Below, one piece after another: positions 8,600 through 19,946 of a stretch of 64,000 bases of DNA; the stretch's first letter is position 1; each line of letters begins with the position of its first letter. The position numbers were made by a program, and so were the translations under genes. This DNA is from Gracilaria domingensis (lineage: Eukaryota; Rhodophyta; Florideophyceae; Gracilariales; Gracilariaceae). The stretch spans positions 47,697 through 111,696 of the forward strand of contig VCMS01000100.1 of the NCBI GenBank assembly GCA_022539475.1. Reading direction: 5' to 3'. The notes under the pieces were generated by a model. The model ran no database searches and was not told the origin of the DNA. It was given only the letters and a program-made list of their open reading frames with translations.

Positions 8600-9957
8600 T
8601 CGGGCCCTATCCAGCTTCGTGTGGAGCAAACCCGATTCTGAGGATGTTTGACGAAGAAGCTCTTCCTACATGAGCGATGCGGCCGTGCACGTGGCACTTG
8701 ACATTATGAGGTGCATCCCCTATGGGAGTGTTCAACCGTTGGTTAATTTAATCTTAATTAGCACCCGTAGAGGCGCGTGGATGTGCCAAGGGCCTTAGTC
8801 GGGCGTAGACACGTGGAGACGGATGGCTAGTGCACAAGTGGAGCATTTTGGGGAATATTTTAGTTTGTCTTTATTTTCTGCACCCTGACAGTGGGTTTGC
8901 GTACGTGTACCACCCGTACGGGTGTGCACTATTGTGATCGGTCAACCGGCCCTGCACTTGGGGTACTTAGAGATGCAGGGGCGGCTGAACACCACCCGAT
9001 GGTAAAGCAACCAAGCCTCTCCTTCGAGAACTGCCACTCGGATCAGAGGGCACTTGAGACTCATCTTGAGTGTGGGCTCTAGGCGCTACTGCCCTTGCCG
9101 GTGTACTACTCCGCCCGGAGGGTCACCTCAAGAGATATAAGTACGCGTACTTCCCTTGGGACGCCTAAGGAATCTGTATATACCGTGTGGTATTGACGTC
9201 TACTATTTCTATTAATTCCTGATTGCAGGACAGATCTCTGCCCCAGTATTGGGTTGTTTCTTGCTCTTTCTCCCCGACGTCGGGCATGTTACCTGCGTGT
9301 GCAAGGCCCGCGTCTCCTCTTTGGACGCATCTCTTTTTCCCTTAGTTCTTGGACTACGCCTCCTTCCGGAGTGTCTGGCTCACCCCTTTTCGGGTATTTC
9401 TCGCTTCTATACCGTCCTTGGCTGGTGATTCTCCTGATATTGGACTCTCTGCATTCACCTCTGTAGGTTATCCTCAGTACACTACAGGTCTTAAACCCAG
9501 GTCTCCGGTGTCAACAGAGGCTCCTCCACCGAGTTACCATCCCCTAGGGAGCAGGACTTCGGACATCCTGTGCGTGTTTCACCCGTTCTGGGTTTGCAGC
9601 ACACCTCGCATTCAACATTGCCTTTCGCAGGTCTCCCAGGCAGAACTTTCCGTCATAGAATCTTCATATTGTTCTCAGTAAGGCTTTTCTCTTATATACT
9701 CAAGGCACTTTCGTTCGATTGATTTCTTTAGAAAAATTAAATTCAATAGATTTTCATTGCATATTGATGTAATGAGAACCTAATGACGCACGACTTGGTG
9801 TACTGAAAGTTAAACAAACATCAGCTGAAGATCGCTTGAAATTCGAATTCAAATCGGTTGCACGAGTTTTCGCTGGGTCCGCCATGTCCAATGAGAATAC
9901 CAGGGCACGGCCGAACAAAGTTTCAAAGTATTTGAATGGCACATCGTTAATGATCCA
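8600..9957. other. Gene-free stretch, LTR-like features
   Basis: No supported gene in ~1.36 kb. It has local features often seen in LTRs or leaders: GAGATATAAGTACGCG near 9132, TGTATATACC near 9176, and dyads such as GTACCACCCGTACGGGTG near 8907. I find no second copy in the window, so a solo LTR is only a guess. The last ~250 bp (9700-9957) are AT-rich. Confidence 0.3.
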
Positions 9958-11307
9958 CTACTCCTTCACACCCTGCCACATTCGCCTACTCTCTTTCCCA
10001 GTATCATCTTCATAGATCTCATCGCATTCTTTCTTCAGCAACAGTAAAACCGGAATCTTGCAATACACATCCTCCATTTTTGTCCCTTCCGATAGAGCGT
10101 TATACATATTGTTGACGAGTTCTTCCCTTCGCCTTCCTTTCAGATCAATTTCCATAATAGACGGTATTGTTCCCACTACTGTATTTCTCTCAAATGGGTG
10201 ATTTCGCATGAACACATCCCAGTTTGCGAGCTTTGCCCCTTCTTCTTTGTGACGTTTCATAAGCTCCGTTTCATAACCATACTCGCCAAGCTGATTGTAC
10301 TCCTGCACGCCACTTTCAACGTGAAGGTACCGCATTTTTCCGCCTTGCTCTAACCTCTTTGCCCGCACAAGAAACCCAAACAGTTCAACATCATATTCCC
10401 AATGCCCACCAAACCGTACCACTGCGGTTGTAGGGAGAACCAATGAGCTTTCCATGCACATCCAGTAGATCCGTGTGAGGTTGTCATCAGTCGGATGCGC
10501 CGGTGCAACGTACTCGTAGTATTTACCCGTTTCACCCAATCTCGAGCCGGTGAACCCCCTGATCATGTGCTCCGTCACAGTTACATAAATCCCAGTGGTG
10601 TCAATCATATCGGCGAAGAATCCTCCATGACGACTAGTCAGTAGAGTGAACACAACGTACATTCCGTCATAAGCATTTTTTGAGACCGCTCGCCGGTTTC
10701 GTCCCCCGCCCTATGGCCAACAATCCGTTACACGTGCACCCAGCGTCTCTGTCTTTGATACCAGCGTACTTCGGGTCCTTTCCACCTTCACACATTCGTG
10801 GCTCCCGTCTACAATCCTGATGTAGTCCTCCATGCCGCACAGGTGATTGATGCTTATCTTGAAACGACGTAGAACGTTAGTGACAGTTTCAACTTCTTTC
10901 TTCGGACGAAACTCCTCAACGCGTTCCAAATCAGCAATAAGACCTCTCTCCAGGACCCGGCACAAAACGTACTGCTGAGCCAACATCCGGGCTTCGAACA
11001 TGTAGCATGCTTTCTCCCGCTCAGCCAAACGCACCAGAACCGCTTTCCCCGCGTATCCCCTGTACCACTTCTCACACTTCTCGGGGTAATGCTTCGTGTG
11101 CAGTCCGGTTTCGACGTCACCCCCTCTCTTCCTTGTGTCCAAATAACTATTGAAACTGGAGTACTCACTGGGAGACAAACCGTGTACCACCATACCAAAC
11201 CCGAATCCGTCCAATAGCCCGTAGTACGCCGCTTTCCAAGCACTCGATACCGATGATGCTTTCTCCTTCCTGTCGCCCTTAGCCAATTCACGCCCGTCAA
11301 CCAGCAC
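9958..11307 (-). pseudogene. Unknown protein gene, frame-broken
   Basis: Two adjoining minus-strand frames in different phases: about 198 residues ending at 10711 and about 234 residues ending at 9958. Composition is protein-like (mixed hydrophobic and charged, e.g. WKAAYYGLLDGFGFGMVVHG, ARMLAQQYVLCRVLERG, WEYDVELFGFLVRAK). I do not recognise the family. It stands divergently from the Ulp1 gene at 13023, an arrangement also seen for two other gene pairs in this window, so it may belong to the same mobile unit (inference). At least one frame change near 10700. Confidence 0.45.
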
Positions 11308-11351
11308 CTGAATAGGACTATTCCTCGACCCCGGTTATCCTTCAACCACAT

Positions 11352-13022
11352 TCATTTCCATAATCCGACGAAATCAACGGCATCGGCGCCCAGAGAACCG
11401 CTTTTGAGTCACACGGTGGATAACGGGGAGGACGGAGGACCGGCAGCACAGCAGAAATTCGTCGGTGGTAAGCGCGAGCGGGGGGGGGCGGGGAGCTGCA
11501 GCAACGCAGAAGAAGGGGGGGAACTTCAAATCGATGGTGAGCGCAAGTGTAGGGCGTTGGCGACGGTGCAAACAAAGCCCACACGCTGTGCTTGCGGCGG
11601 GCGGTTCTGAATCCAGGACAGTGTCCTGCATTTCGTACCTCGATAATTATTTGGAAAAAAAAAGTGAAAAAAACAGCCAGAGCCTTGGAGAACGGGAAAC
11701 TTTCAACTGCACGAACAGCGTCGAGAAGGCTGCCTTTTGAACGGAACTGACGCACAAGAAGCGGCGCGTTGACAAGCCATCGGAATACTCTCGCGGCATA
11801 TGATTGGCCATTACAATGACCACCGAATTTGTAGGAGCTACGGTTACCACACACGTGATAAGCGTGGTAACCCCAGCCCCCTGCGCGCGTGCAAACGGTA
11901 AGAAGTATTGCGACGCGGACCTTCCCTTCGACGTCGCGGCAACTCCCTTCGGGCGTTCCGGTCTATTATTAACCTCTTTTTAAGTACAAATATCGGCAAC
12001 GGTGATGGTGCAGAATGCAGGACACCATCCGGGATTTGTCACCACCGCACCATATCTCGGCGAGCTAGGGTTTTACGTGCCCCGTGTGCGGCGTTCGTGC
12101 GCCCACATTATAACAACCGCGCGGCGGAACTTCCCCTTCAGTTTCAGGTAACTCCCTTCGGGCCTCGACCCCTATTTTTTCCATTTTTTTGTACAAATAT
12201 CACCAATGTCGGGAATGCAGAATGCAGGACAGCGTCGCGCATTTTGCCCCACGGCCTACCGCTGGCCGCTTCTAACCCCTCCCGCTGCTAAGCCAAACCG
12301 GGCGCTGCGCAAGAACGGAGTGTCTGCATTTGGCATTTGTGAAACGGTTGTGTGGGTTTCTGCGTGCGTTCTGCCGTCTCCCGTTCGAATGCCAACTACT
12401 TACCGAGTGCCTGCCGTCGATTTTTCTCGAACGCTTGTCTGGAGATCGTTCGTGCGCTGTGCGGTCTACCAATCTAACTACGTAAACAACTCACTGCGTG
12501 CGCTGCGCGAAACCGCTGGACTTTTGGCCAACGATTTTCTAAGATTCTGCGTTCGCTCTGCGGTCAGCCGATCTCTTCGGAACTACTTGGTACCTCCTTG
12601 CGTGCGCGTTGTTAGAAACCGGTTTGTCGCTGCAGTAGACATTCGTGGAACGTTTGTGTGGTTTTCTGCGTGCGCTTTCCGGTCGGGCGAACTACTGAGA
12701 ATATCTAACTTGGAAACAAACTGTGGGGGACTACAACGATGAAAAAAATCAAGAAGCCAACGTTGTCCTCCCAGATTATGGAACGGATTCAAATGGCACG
12801 CATTAGTCCTGTGCTATACGGTCACACTGACTTATTTCTCGGTCCTTTTATTGGTCGACATTCCTCAAAGGCCAACTTCCGTCCTGTTTGTCATGAGATC
12901 GGGGAACCCCCCGCTTCCGTCGCCACCAACCTCTCCTCGTTGTGAAATCCGACGTCAACTTTTTACAGGGGCGTCTGGTTGTCGTGGGTGGAGGTCACCG
13001 GATATTGACGGCTGCACATATT
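11352..13022. repeat. Repeat-rich divergent upstream region
   Basis: About 1.6 kb between the minus-strand unknown gene and the Ulp1 gene. It holds an imperfect direct repeat of roughly 190 bp (around 11905-12055 and 12115-12255; shared AACTCCCTTCGGGC, GTACAAATATC, GCAGAATGCAGGACA) and, at 12310-12690, a run of related short units around TTTCTGCGTGCG. Open frames here are low-complexity and not supported as genes. Subterminal repeats or promoter-proximal repeats of a transposon would look like this. Confidence 0.45.
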
Positions 13023-14960
13023 ATGCAAATTCTACTTCTTCCTTATCAGGTTTTGAACCTGGATGGACTTACGCAGTTTAGACGACCGGTTTCGGTTCTG
13101 ACGCACGACGCGCTAATATCCCATCACCTGGAGGCCACGGAACCGAGGCTTGAACGCTTCAGTGTTATGAAGCAAGTTCTGTCATTCAAGCCGTTCATGC
13201 ACTACTGGAATTGGTGCGAGGAACAGAAGCACGTGGCCGACGGTAAACGTCCTAAACGCATGCCGGCTATGACGCAAATGAAGCTGATGGCTCTGTATGA
13301 TTCACTGAAGGAGGAATCTGCGGAGAATAGTAAATATGCTATTGAGTTCATGTATCCCCCAAAGCAGTCAACGTGCCAGGGCTATATATCCGGAGCGAGG
13401 AGGCTGCTCCAGACGCGGGTGGTAGATTATCTTTGTCAGCTAGAGTGCGCCGGTATCGCGACGTTCCCTCGACGAATGCTAAACGGTGTGAAGACATGGA
13501 AGGTGGAGAAGATATGCGACAGGGTTGACCTTTGGATCAATCGGCGTAAGGGCGGTTTGCACTGCGACTACAAGTTCACTGACACTACTGGGAGTGAAGT
13601 TGATGACCGACGTCGAGGCCGCAAGAGATCGCGAAGCATTTCAAACTCTAAAAAGTTCAAACGCCCCCCCTTGGGATGGGGGCAGTACTTGGATTGGGCG
13701 CAGTCTGGATCGCCGGCTCTTCTTGAGGAGCTGGAGACTAAAGTAGAGGCGGATGTGAAGGAGATGGAAAGCTCGCGTGACCCTCCTGATGCGGAGGCTT
13801 TTGCGGATCTGATGTTGAGACAGCGAATTGTTGCAAAAGTTCGAGAAGAGGTTTACATGACGACGGAACAAGGTGTTAGTTGGCACGAGTTCGATTTGGC
13901 TCAGATGGTGCACGACGCGCTGGCGCGACATCGAAAGGATGAATCGAAGCCTATTTCCCTAATGGTGAGGGGTGGACCTCATAACCAAGCGCTCATCCTG
14001 TATGACAAGGACTTCCAGCCGATCCTCAACTTCCAAAATGGCACGGATACCTCCATCCACTTCACTTCGGCCTATCTCAAAAATTGGCCCTCGCGTTCGA
14101 TGGAAGACTTTTTCGTTCCCGAATCACTAATTATTTCGCCGTGGTTCAAGGCGACTTTGACGGAAAGCAAGGAGCCGCTGATTTCACTTCGAAAGGATAC
14201 AAAGTCGCGCGCTTCGAAAACGTATCTACTGCATCATCGCTGCTGGCAATCAAAGCTAACCTTTCTGCCGATTGTGGGGGCAGATCATTGGAGTTTGGCG
14301 GTGTTGGTAAACTTTCTCAATCTGCTTGACAGCCTCGAAAATAACAGTAATGGACTCCGTTTGGAAGACACGGCTTGTGTGTTCTCGCTGGACAGTATGC
14401 AGACAGGTTCCCCGCACAACGGTTTTAGTATCAATCTTCTGCAGTACCTCCAAGCGGCCTATCCTGGAGATGACGCTCCTTCCATGGATGTATTGAAGAG
14501 TGCAATTCATTTTCATCCCCTCAAGAAGAACCTGCAAACGGGTATGGAGTGTGGATTCTATGCCTCCTACTACATTTCTCTGCTTTCGAAGGACTACAGC
14601 ATATTTTCGACTCGTGATTACCAAGCTATCGATCATCACATGGCGGTTATGCGCAAGAAGTTTACCTTTCAATCTTACATGTCGCAATTTCTACGGCGCC
14701 TTCGTACGATCCGGAAAAAATACAAGCGGAACCCGAATGTTTACGTACAGTCACCGCCATTCCTCTGCGACGGCGATGAAACCAACGAGGAACCGATCGA
14801 CCCCGAGTCAGGGCAGAAATCGGTGGCTGCCGCAGATCTTCCGAAGCTTCCAATTCAGTTCCCGAGCACCACCAAGTCGCTGAAGACAACGAGTCCGAAT
14901 AATTTCATGGAATCAGCACCAACGCGCCAACCTCCATCAACTTTTGGCGCTACGAATTGA
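13023..14960 (+). CDS. Ulp1/SENP-type cysteine protease (peptidase C48)
   Basis: 645 residues from the ATG at 13023 (frame open from 12942 without an earlier ATG). The N-terminal ~200 residues are an unrecognised helical domain; then a basic segment (RRRGRKRSRS, SKKFKRPP) that may be a nuclear signal. The C-terminal peptidase domain shows the C48 catalytic set: H422 (GADHWSLAV), D457 (FSLDSM), Q505 and C510 (LQTGMECGFYASYY). C48 enzymes cleave SUMO or other ubiquitin-like proteins; relatives are common cargo of DNA transposons (MULEs, Helentrons and others). The downstream neighbour, before a later copia insertion, is a convergent tyrosine recombinase. Intact frame and complete active site imply recent selection. 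Confidence 0.8.
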   Translation: MQILLLPYQVLNLDGLTQFRRPVSVLTHDALISHHLEATEPRLERFSVMKQVLSFKPFMHYWNWCEEQKHVADGKRPKRMPAMTQMKLMALYDSLKEESAENSKYAIEFMYPPKQSTCQGYISGARRLLQTRVVDYLCQLECAGIATFPRRMLNGVKTWKVEKICDRVDLWINRRKGGLHCDYKFTDTTGSEVDDRRRGRKRSRSISNSKKFKRPPLGWGQYLDWAQSGSPALLEELETKVEADVKEMESSRDPPDAEAFADLMLRQRIVAKVREEVYMTTEQGVSWHEFDLAQMVHDALARHRKDESKPISLMVRGGPHNQALILYDKDFQPILNFQNGTDTSIHFTSAYLKNWPSRSMEDFFVPESLIISPWFKATLTESKEPLISLRKDTKSRASKTYLLHHRCWQSKLTFLPIVGADHWSLAVLVNFLNLLDSLENNSNGLRLEDTACVFSLDSMQTGSPHNGFSINLLQYLQAAYPGDDAPSMDVLKSAIHFHPLKKNLQTGMECGFYASYYISLLSKDYSIFSTRDYQAIDHHMAVMRKKFTFQSYMSQFLRRLRTIRKKYKRNPNVYVQSPPFLCDGDETNEEPIDPESGQKSVAAADLPKLPIQFPSTTKSLKTTSPNNFMESAPTRQPPSTFGATN

Positions 14961-15054
14961 CGCACTCCCCCACTTTCTGAAGCGAATCACCTTAAGAAGA
15001 ACGCTGAAGATATACCACCGCCAAACCGGAAACAGAATACCCCAAAGTGCGCAG

Positions 15055-15092
15055 AACGAACAGAAGAACGAACAGAAGAACGAACAGAACGG
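15055..15092. repeat. Short tandem repeat, 12-bp unit
   Basis: Three copies of a GAACGAACAGAA unit just before the copia target site, between the Ulp1 stop and the LTR. Confidence 0.8.
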
Positions 15093-15103
15093 GAGCGAGA
15101 TTG

Positions 15104-15108
15104 AATCC
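15104..15108. other. Target-site duplication, left (AATCC)
   Basis: AATCC directly before the left LTR, matching AATCC at 19844-19848 directly after the right LTR. A 5-bp duplication is standard for copia integrase. Confidence 0.9.
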
Positions 15109-15377
15109 TACTAACAGTGCAGAAGGTTTTTACTCGAAGGTTAACCCACTAGATTTGGTGCGAGCCCTCCAAACATCAGCTTAAGTAAAGAACACGAACC
15201 AGTTCTTCGTCACAGATTCAACCTAAACTATCCAAGATACTTCTAGAACAATAATATCTAATCTAACGTGAGAAAAGATACTTTCTTGTGAACAAAGATA
15301 TTATTGTCTTACATAATAATTAACACAAAGTGATTCAGTATCTTCAAAGTGATAGAACGAACGAAAGATTATCAACA
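15109..15377 (-). repeat. Copia 3' LTR
   Basis: 269-bp repeat identical to 19575-19843 apart from three substitutions. On the element strand it begins TGTTGATAATC. Confidence 0.93.
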
Positions 15378-18300
15378 CGCCCTCTCGTTCTGCACCTCAG
15401 AAGATGCTGACAAACCCATATTCCTTATATGACGGTCATATAAGGCCCTGTTCAGACTCTTATTAAGAACATCCGCAGTCATTGAATGCGTCGGCAAGTA
15501 CTCGAGGCGGACATTACCCTTTTGAACGTGATCCCGAACCAAATGAAAACGAACGTCGATGTGTTTGGTGCGCTCATTGCAAACATGTTCACCTGACAGT
15601 GCCAAAACACCTTGATTATCGCCATATATCAAGGTAGCCAGACTGATATCCATCCCAAGTTCTTGCATCAGGCTTCGCAAGAAGAGACACTCGCGAACCG
15701 CATCAGCCATAGCCACATACTCTGATTCCACTGTAGACTGCGCAACGACGGACTGCTTCTTGGATTTCCATGATATCGCCGCCCCTGAGAAAACAAACAC
15801 AAATCCAGTAGTAGACTTCCGATCCGTGAGATCTCCAGCCAAATCTGCGTCACTGTACCCCGTAAGGTCTTCCTCTGTTCGGTGGTAAACCAGCCCCATT
15901 GCCTTCGTTCCCTTCAGATAGCGCAGCACACGCTTTGCAGCCTTCCAGTGTGCCGTACTGTGCCTATCCAGAAATCGAGACAGATAACCAACTGCAAAGG
16001 AAATGTCGGGTCGACAGGTGTTTGACAGATGAAGTAGGACACCAACAAGCTCCCTGTACGGTACGGTATGCACATCGACTTCTTCAGGAACACTGAGTCT
16101 CGTTCCAGATACAAAGGGCGTTGATACCGGTGCACAATTTTCCATGCCAAAGCGCGATAGTGTATCTTCAATTAAAGAAAAATTGTGCACCTTGATTGTA
16201 CCGTCCATACCTTTCTCGATTGTCATGCCAAGGAACTTGCTATCTTCAGACTCAACGCGTAGATCCACATGTTGACGCAAGTTTGCCACCAATAGTTGTA
16301 TGTCTTCTTCCCTTCGTCCTGCAGCCAGTACGTCGTCGACATATATCACCAGGATTATAGAGACTTGGCCACCATTCACGACAAAATAAAGCGAAGGATC
16401 GACATTTGAAGCAACGGCTCCTAGGCTAACCAGTATGGGATGCAGAAACTGTCTGAACGATCTGGATGCTTGCTTCAAGCCATAGATGGCCTTCTTCAAC
16501 CTGTACACATAATTCTCTTTGCCTCGTACTTCAAATCCTTGAGGTTGATCCATGTATACAACTTCCTTCAGTGTCCCATAGAGAAAGGCCGCTTTAATAT
16601 CCAGTCTCACGAAGTGCATTCCCAGTTCCACAATCAATGCAAATACCAAGCGAACAGTGGAATATTTGGCAACAGGAGCAAACACTTCTGAGTAGTCGAT
16701 TCCATACTGTTGCATAAAGCCCTTTGCAACAATTCGAGCTCTATACCTAGTCACTTGACCGCCAGAGTTGCGCTTCCGGTCGTAGACCCACCGGCATGGA
16801 ATGGGGCGAGATTGATGTGGTAACTCAACCAGTTCCATAACATCTCTCCTCCTTAAGTTCTGCATTTCATTCCTCATAGCCTTGTGCCAATGTTCCCGCT
16901 CATCACCAGTGATTGCCTCTTCATACGATCCAGGAACGTCTATGCCACAGGCACCCATTAGACAACGTAGCTGTAAAGCCAACATACTATCCGGAGTGTA
17001 CCGCTCGAGGGCGCTGCGGTGCCTGCCTGATCTTCGTGGCTCAGGTGGATAATGTGTGACCAGTTCTGGATCTACGTTCCCAAACTCATCCAAGAACTCA
17101 AGTTGAGTTGCTTGGGTCACTTCTTCATCAGCAGTGCCTTTACTGGCAGTTGCAAAGTCATCATCTTCAGCTATGGCGCCCCCAGGAGCCTCATCTGTCG
17201 TCTTCAGCTCTTCGTCAGCCATCTCACCAAACAGTTCAGTAATTACACCAGAGTTGATATCATCACCACTTCTCAAGTCCCATCCCAGCTTAGATTCATC
17301 AAACTGTACGTCACGAGATACAGAGAATGTACCACTTCCAGGATAAAATATCCTGTAAGAGTTTCCCCGCTCAAAACCAACGAGGATTCCTTTCGTGGCT
17401 CTGGGAGAAAACTTTCCTTCCCTACGAGGCTTTGGAATATGGACGTATGCCATTGAACCAAAAACCCTGATATGCGACAGGGCGACGCTTGAACACTGCT
17501 TCATAGGGAGTGCAGTCTTCTCCAGCTGCCGTAGAGTACATGACATTTCTGAGATAATTTGCGGTGCTGACTGCCTCCGCCCAAAGCTTGGGTCTCTGAG
17601 GAAATGATGAAAGGAGCAGAAGCATAGTCCTCGCAGCATCGTTGAGAGTCCGATTCAACCTTTCTGCCTTACCATTAGACTCCGGACTGTAAGGGGCGAC
17701 TGGTTCACTCCTTGTTCCTCGAGCAATTAGCCACGCTTGCAAGTCCGTTGACAAGTACTCCTTCGCATTGTCAAATCTGATTCGTTTGATCCGCTTCTCC
17801 GTCAAGGTTTCCAGTTCTAGCATCATCTGTCGCACACTGTTCTGTACCTCAGAACGTTTCCGTATAAACTTGACCATGGAGTAGGCACTCTTATCGTCAT
17901 ATAAGGTGACATAATATCTAGAACCACCAATGGAGGGTGTTCCAATAGGCCCCACTACATCACTATGGACTAGGTCTCCAGTTTCCAAACCATCAGAACT
18001 TTTCGAAGTGCTTATCCTCTTATCCCGAATTGACTTTGACATCTTGCAATCACTGCAAATGCCTAGTTTGGAAACAATTTTCACTGGTATGCCATCCACC
18101 AGACTAACAGTCTTTTGAATGTGTTCCTCGCAGGCATGCCTGAGACGATTGTGCCAAAGAGTAGACTGCTCCAATCTACCATTCGAGATAAGTGCCTTGT
18201 GATCCCTACCAGGCCTAATAGGCTTCAGTACAGCTTCATACAATCCTGAACTCTTCGACTCAATTCCAACGAGGTGCACTTCCGCCACATGAGGGTCTGA

Positions 18301-19559
18301 CACCATACAAACGTCTTTTTCCCTTCCAGACTCACTACAGAACACGACAAAGAACCCCTTTTTCCTAATACATGATAATGAAAGAAGATTGAACTTAATG
18401 TCTGGGACCAACTGCACACTGGTCAAGATCAGAGATTTCTTCTTCCCATGCACAGTTGTGGTAACGGGAATATCTCCTTCTCCCAGCACATTAATCCGTT
18501 TACCATCTCCAACTTCAACAGTATCACGATCAGATACGCGCAGGTTTTGAAAGAAAGAACGATCATTGCACATATGTGCAGTGGCACCGGAGTCAATGTA
18601 CCACTTCGAGCTACGATCACTCTCACCTGCGGCCATCATCAATGCCATGGCCACATTTGAAATACTCCCATTATCATCCCTCTTCTCACGCTGGTCATTC
18701 TTCGGGCCACGGTACCTCTTGCTTTTGGGATTATCAAAGCAGTGAATCTTCTTATGTCCGAGCTTCCCACAGTGGTAGCACCGGATTTTGGACTTATTCT
18801 TGGACTGATGGCGCACACTCAGAGCTTTGACAGTGTCAGTCTCCTGCTCCACGTCCATCGTGAGTGTGGCCTCCTTTGAAATTAAAAGAGCGAGTGACTC
18901 AGAAAGGGATTTGTCTGTTCCTCTGATGACGTCGGCTGTAACACTGAAATCTTCACGTAGACCTCGGAGTAACGCACGCAACTGTTCAGTCTCAGTTGTA
19001 GTGTAACCAACTCCACTCAAGTGCGATTCAATCTCCGAAAGCCTTGCCCTGAACTCTAACACAGTCTCCGAAGTCTTCATCTTCATCGCCTGATAGCGAT
19101 CCAGGAGACCATCTCGACTGGCCTGTGACACAGCTTGGTGCTGCTCCTTCAATATTTTCCACACTACTGCGGGGTCCCTTATCTCCATAACGGGTGCTAC
19201 ACAGGAATCATGCACCAACAGTAGTATAGTTGACAGAGCCACTTCTCTACGACGTAAGAACTTCGACACATCTTCACTACTCTGTTCCGGTGGATGCTCG
19301 ACACCTTCGACAATACCCCACAGGCCTTTGCTACGCAGGACCAACTCAAGCTTTCGGGACCAGAGAAAGTAGTTGGTAGAATTTAACAACGGCAACCTTA
19401 TCTTCGTCACATCAACAAGAGACGTACGGTCTTCCATTTCCTCGTTCATTCTCGGCGACAGGTAGAACAGAAACGAAACAACACAAAGCGGTAGACAGAT
19501 GAACAATGATTACGGTAAGAACAAGAAAGAAGATTGAAAACGAAGTAAAGTTGAGGAGG

Positions 19560-19574
19560 GCTGGGCCCATAACC
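19560..19574 (-). other. Copia primer binding site, half-tRNA iMet type
   Basis: The window strand reads GCTGGGCCCATAACC, abutting the 5' LTR. This equals the anticodon arm of eukaryotic initiator tRNA-Met (with the CAT anticodon). Priming by an internal tRNA-iMet fragment is known for Drosophila copia. Confidence 0.8.
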
Positions 19575-19843
19575 TACTAACAGTGCAGAAGGTTTTTACT
19601 CGAAGGTTAACCCACTAGATTTGGTGCGAGCCCTCCGAACATCAGCTTAAGTAAAGAACACGAACCAGTTCCTCGTCACAGATTCAACCTAAACTATCCA
19701 AGATACTTCTAGAACAATAATATCTAATCTAACGTGAGGAAAGATACTTTCTTGTGAACAAAGATATTATTGTCTTACATAATAATTAACACAAAGTGAT
19801 TCAGTATCTTCAAAGTGATAGAACGAACGAAAGATTATCAACA
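19575..19843 (-). repeat. Copia 5' LTR
   Basis: 269-bp LTR at the upstream end of the minus-strand copia element, followed outward by the second AATCC target copy at 19844-19848. Confidence 0.93.
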
Positions 19844-19946
19844 AATCCCAGTTCGCTACCCCCTGCACTGTGCTTCGTAACGCCATCGTCGGAGTGGTCC
19901 AAGGACTTATCGTCATGGAGCACAACACATCGGATACGGTGGACAT

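Larger units (their letters stand above)
15109..19843 (-). mobile_element. Ty1/copia LTR retrotransposon, young, nearly whole
   Basis: Element of 4735 bp on the minus strand. LTRs of 269 bp at 15109-15377 and 19575-19843 differ at three positions by my count, so insertion is recent. Coding order from right to left: gag (about 19450 down) with a CCHC knuckle (CYHCGKLGHKKIHC), aspartic protease (IDSGATAHM), integrase (HNRLRH, SDVVGP, YSPESNGKAERLN), then reverse transcriptase (IYVDDVLAAG) and RNase H (YSDADLAGD) ending near 15372. The coding region occupies two frames, about one break, otherwise it looks whole. It is inserted between the Ulp1 gene and a convergent recombinase gene. Confidence 0.95.

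Noticed and set aside
9754-9942. Small minus-strand frame (62 codons)
   Set aside because: Too short, no motif, AT-rich surroundings; probably chance.
12206-12742. Plus-strand 178-codon frame upstream of Ulp1
   Set aside because: Built on short DNA repeats with Cys/Arg/Val-rich text and no domain; taken as non-coding repeat field.
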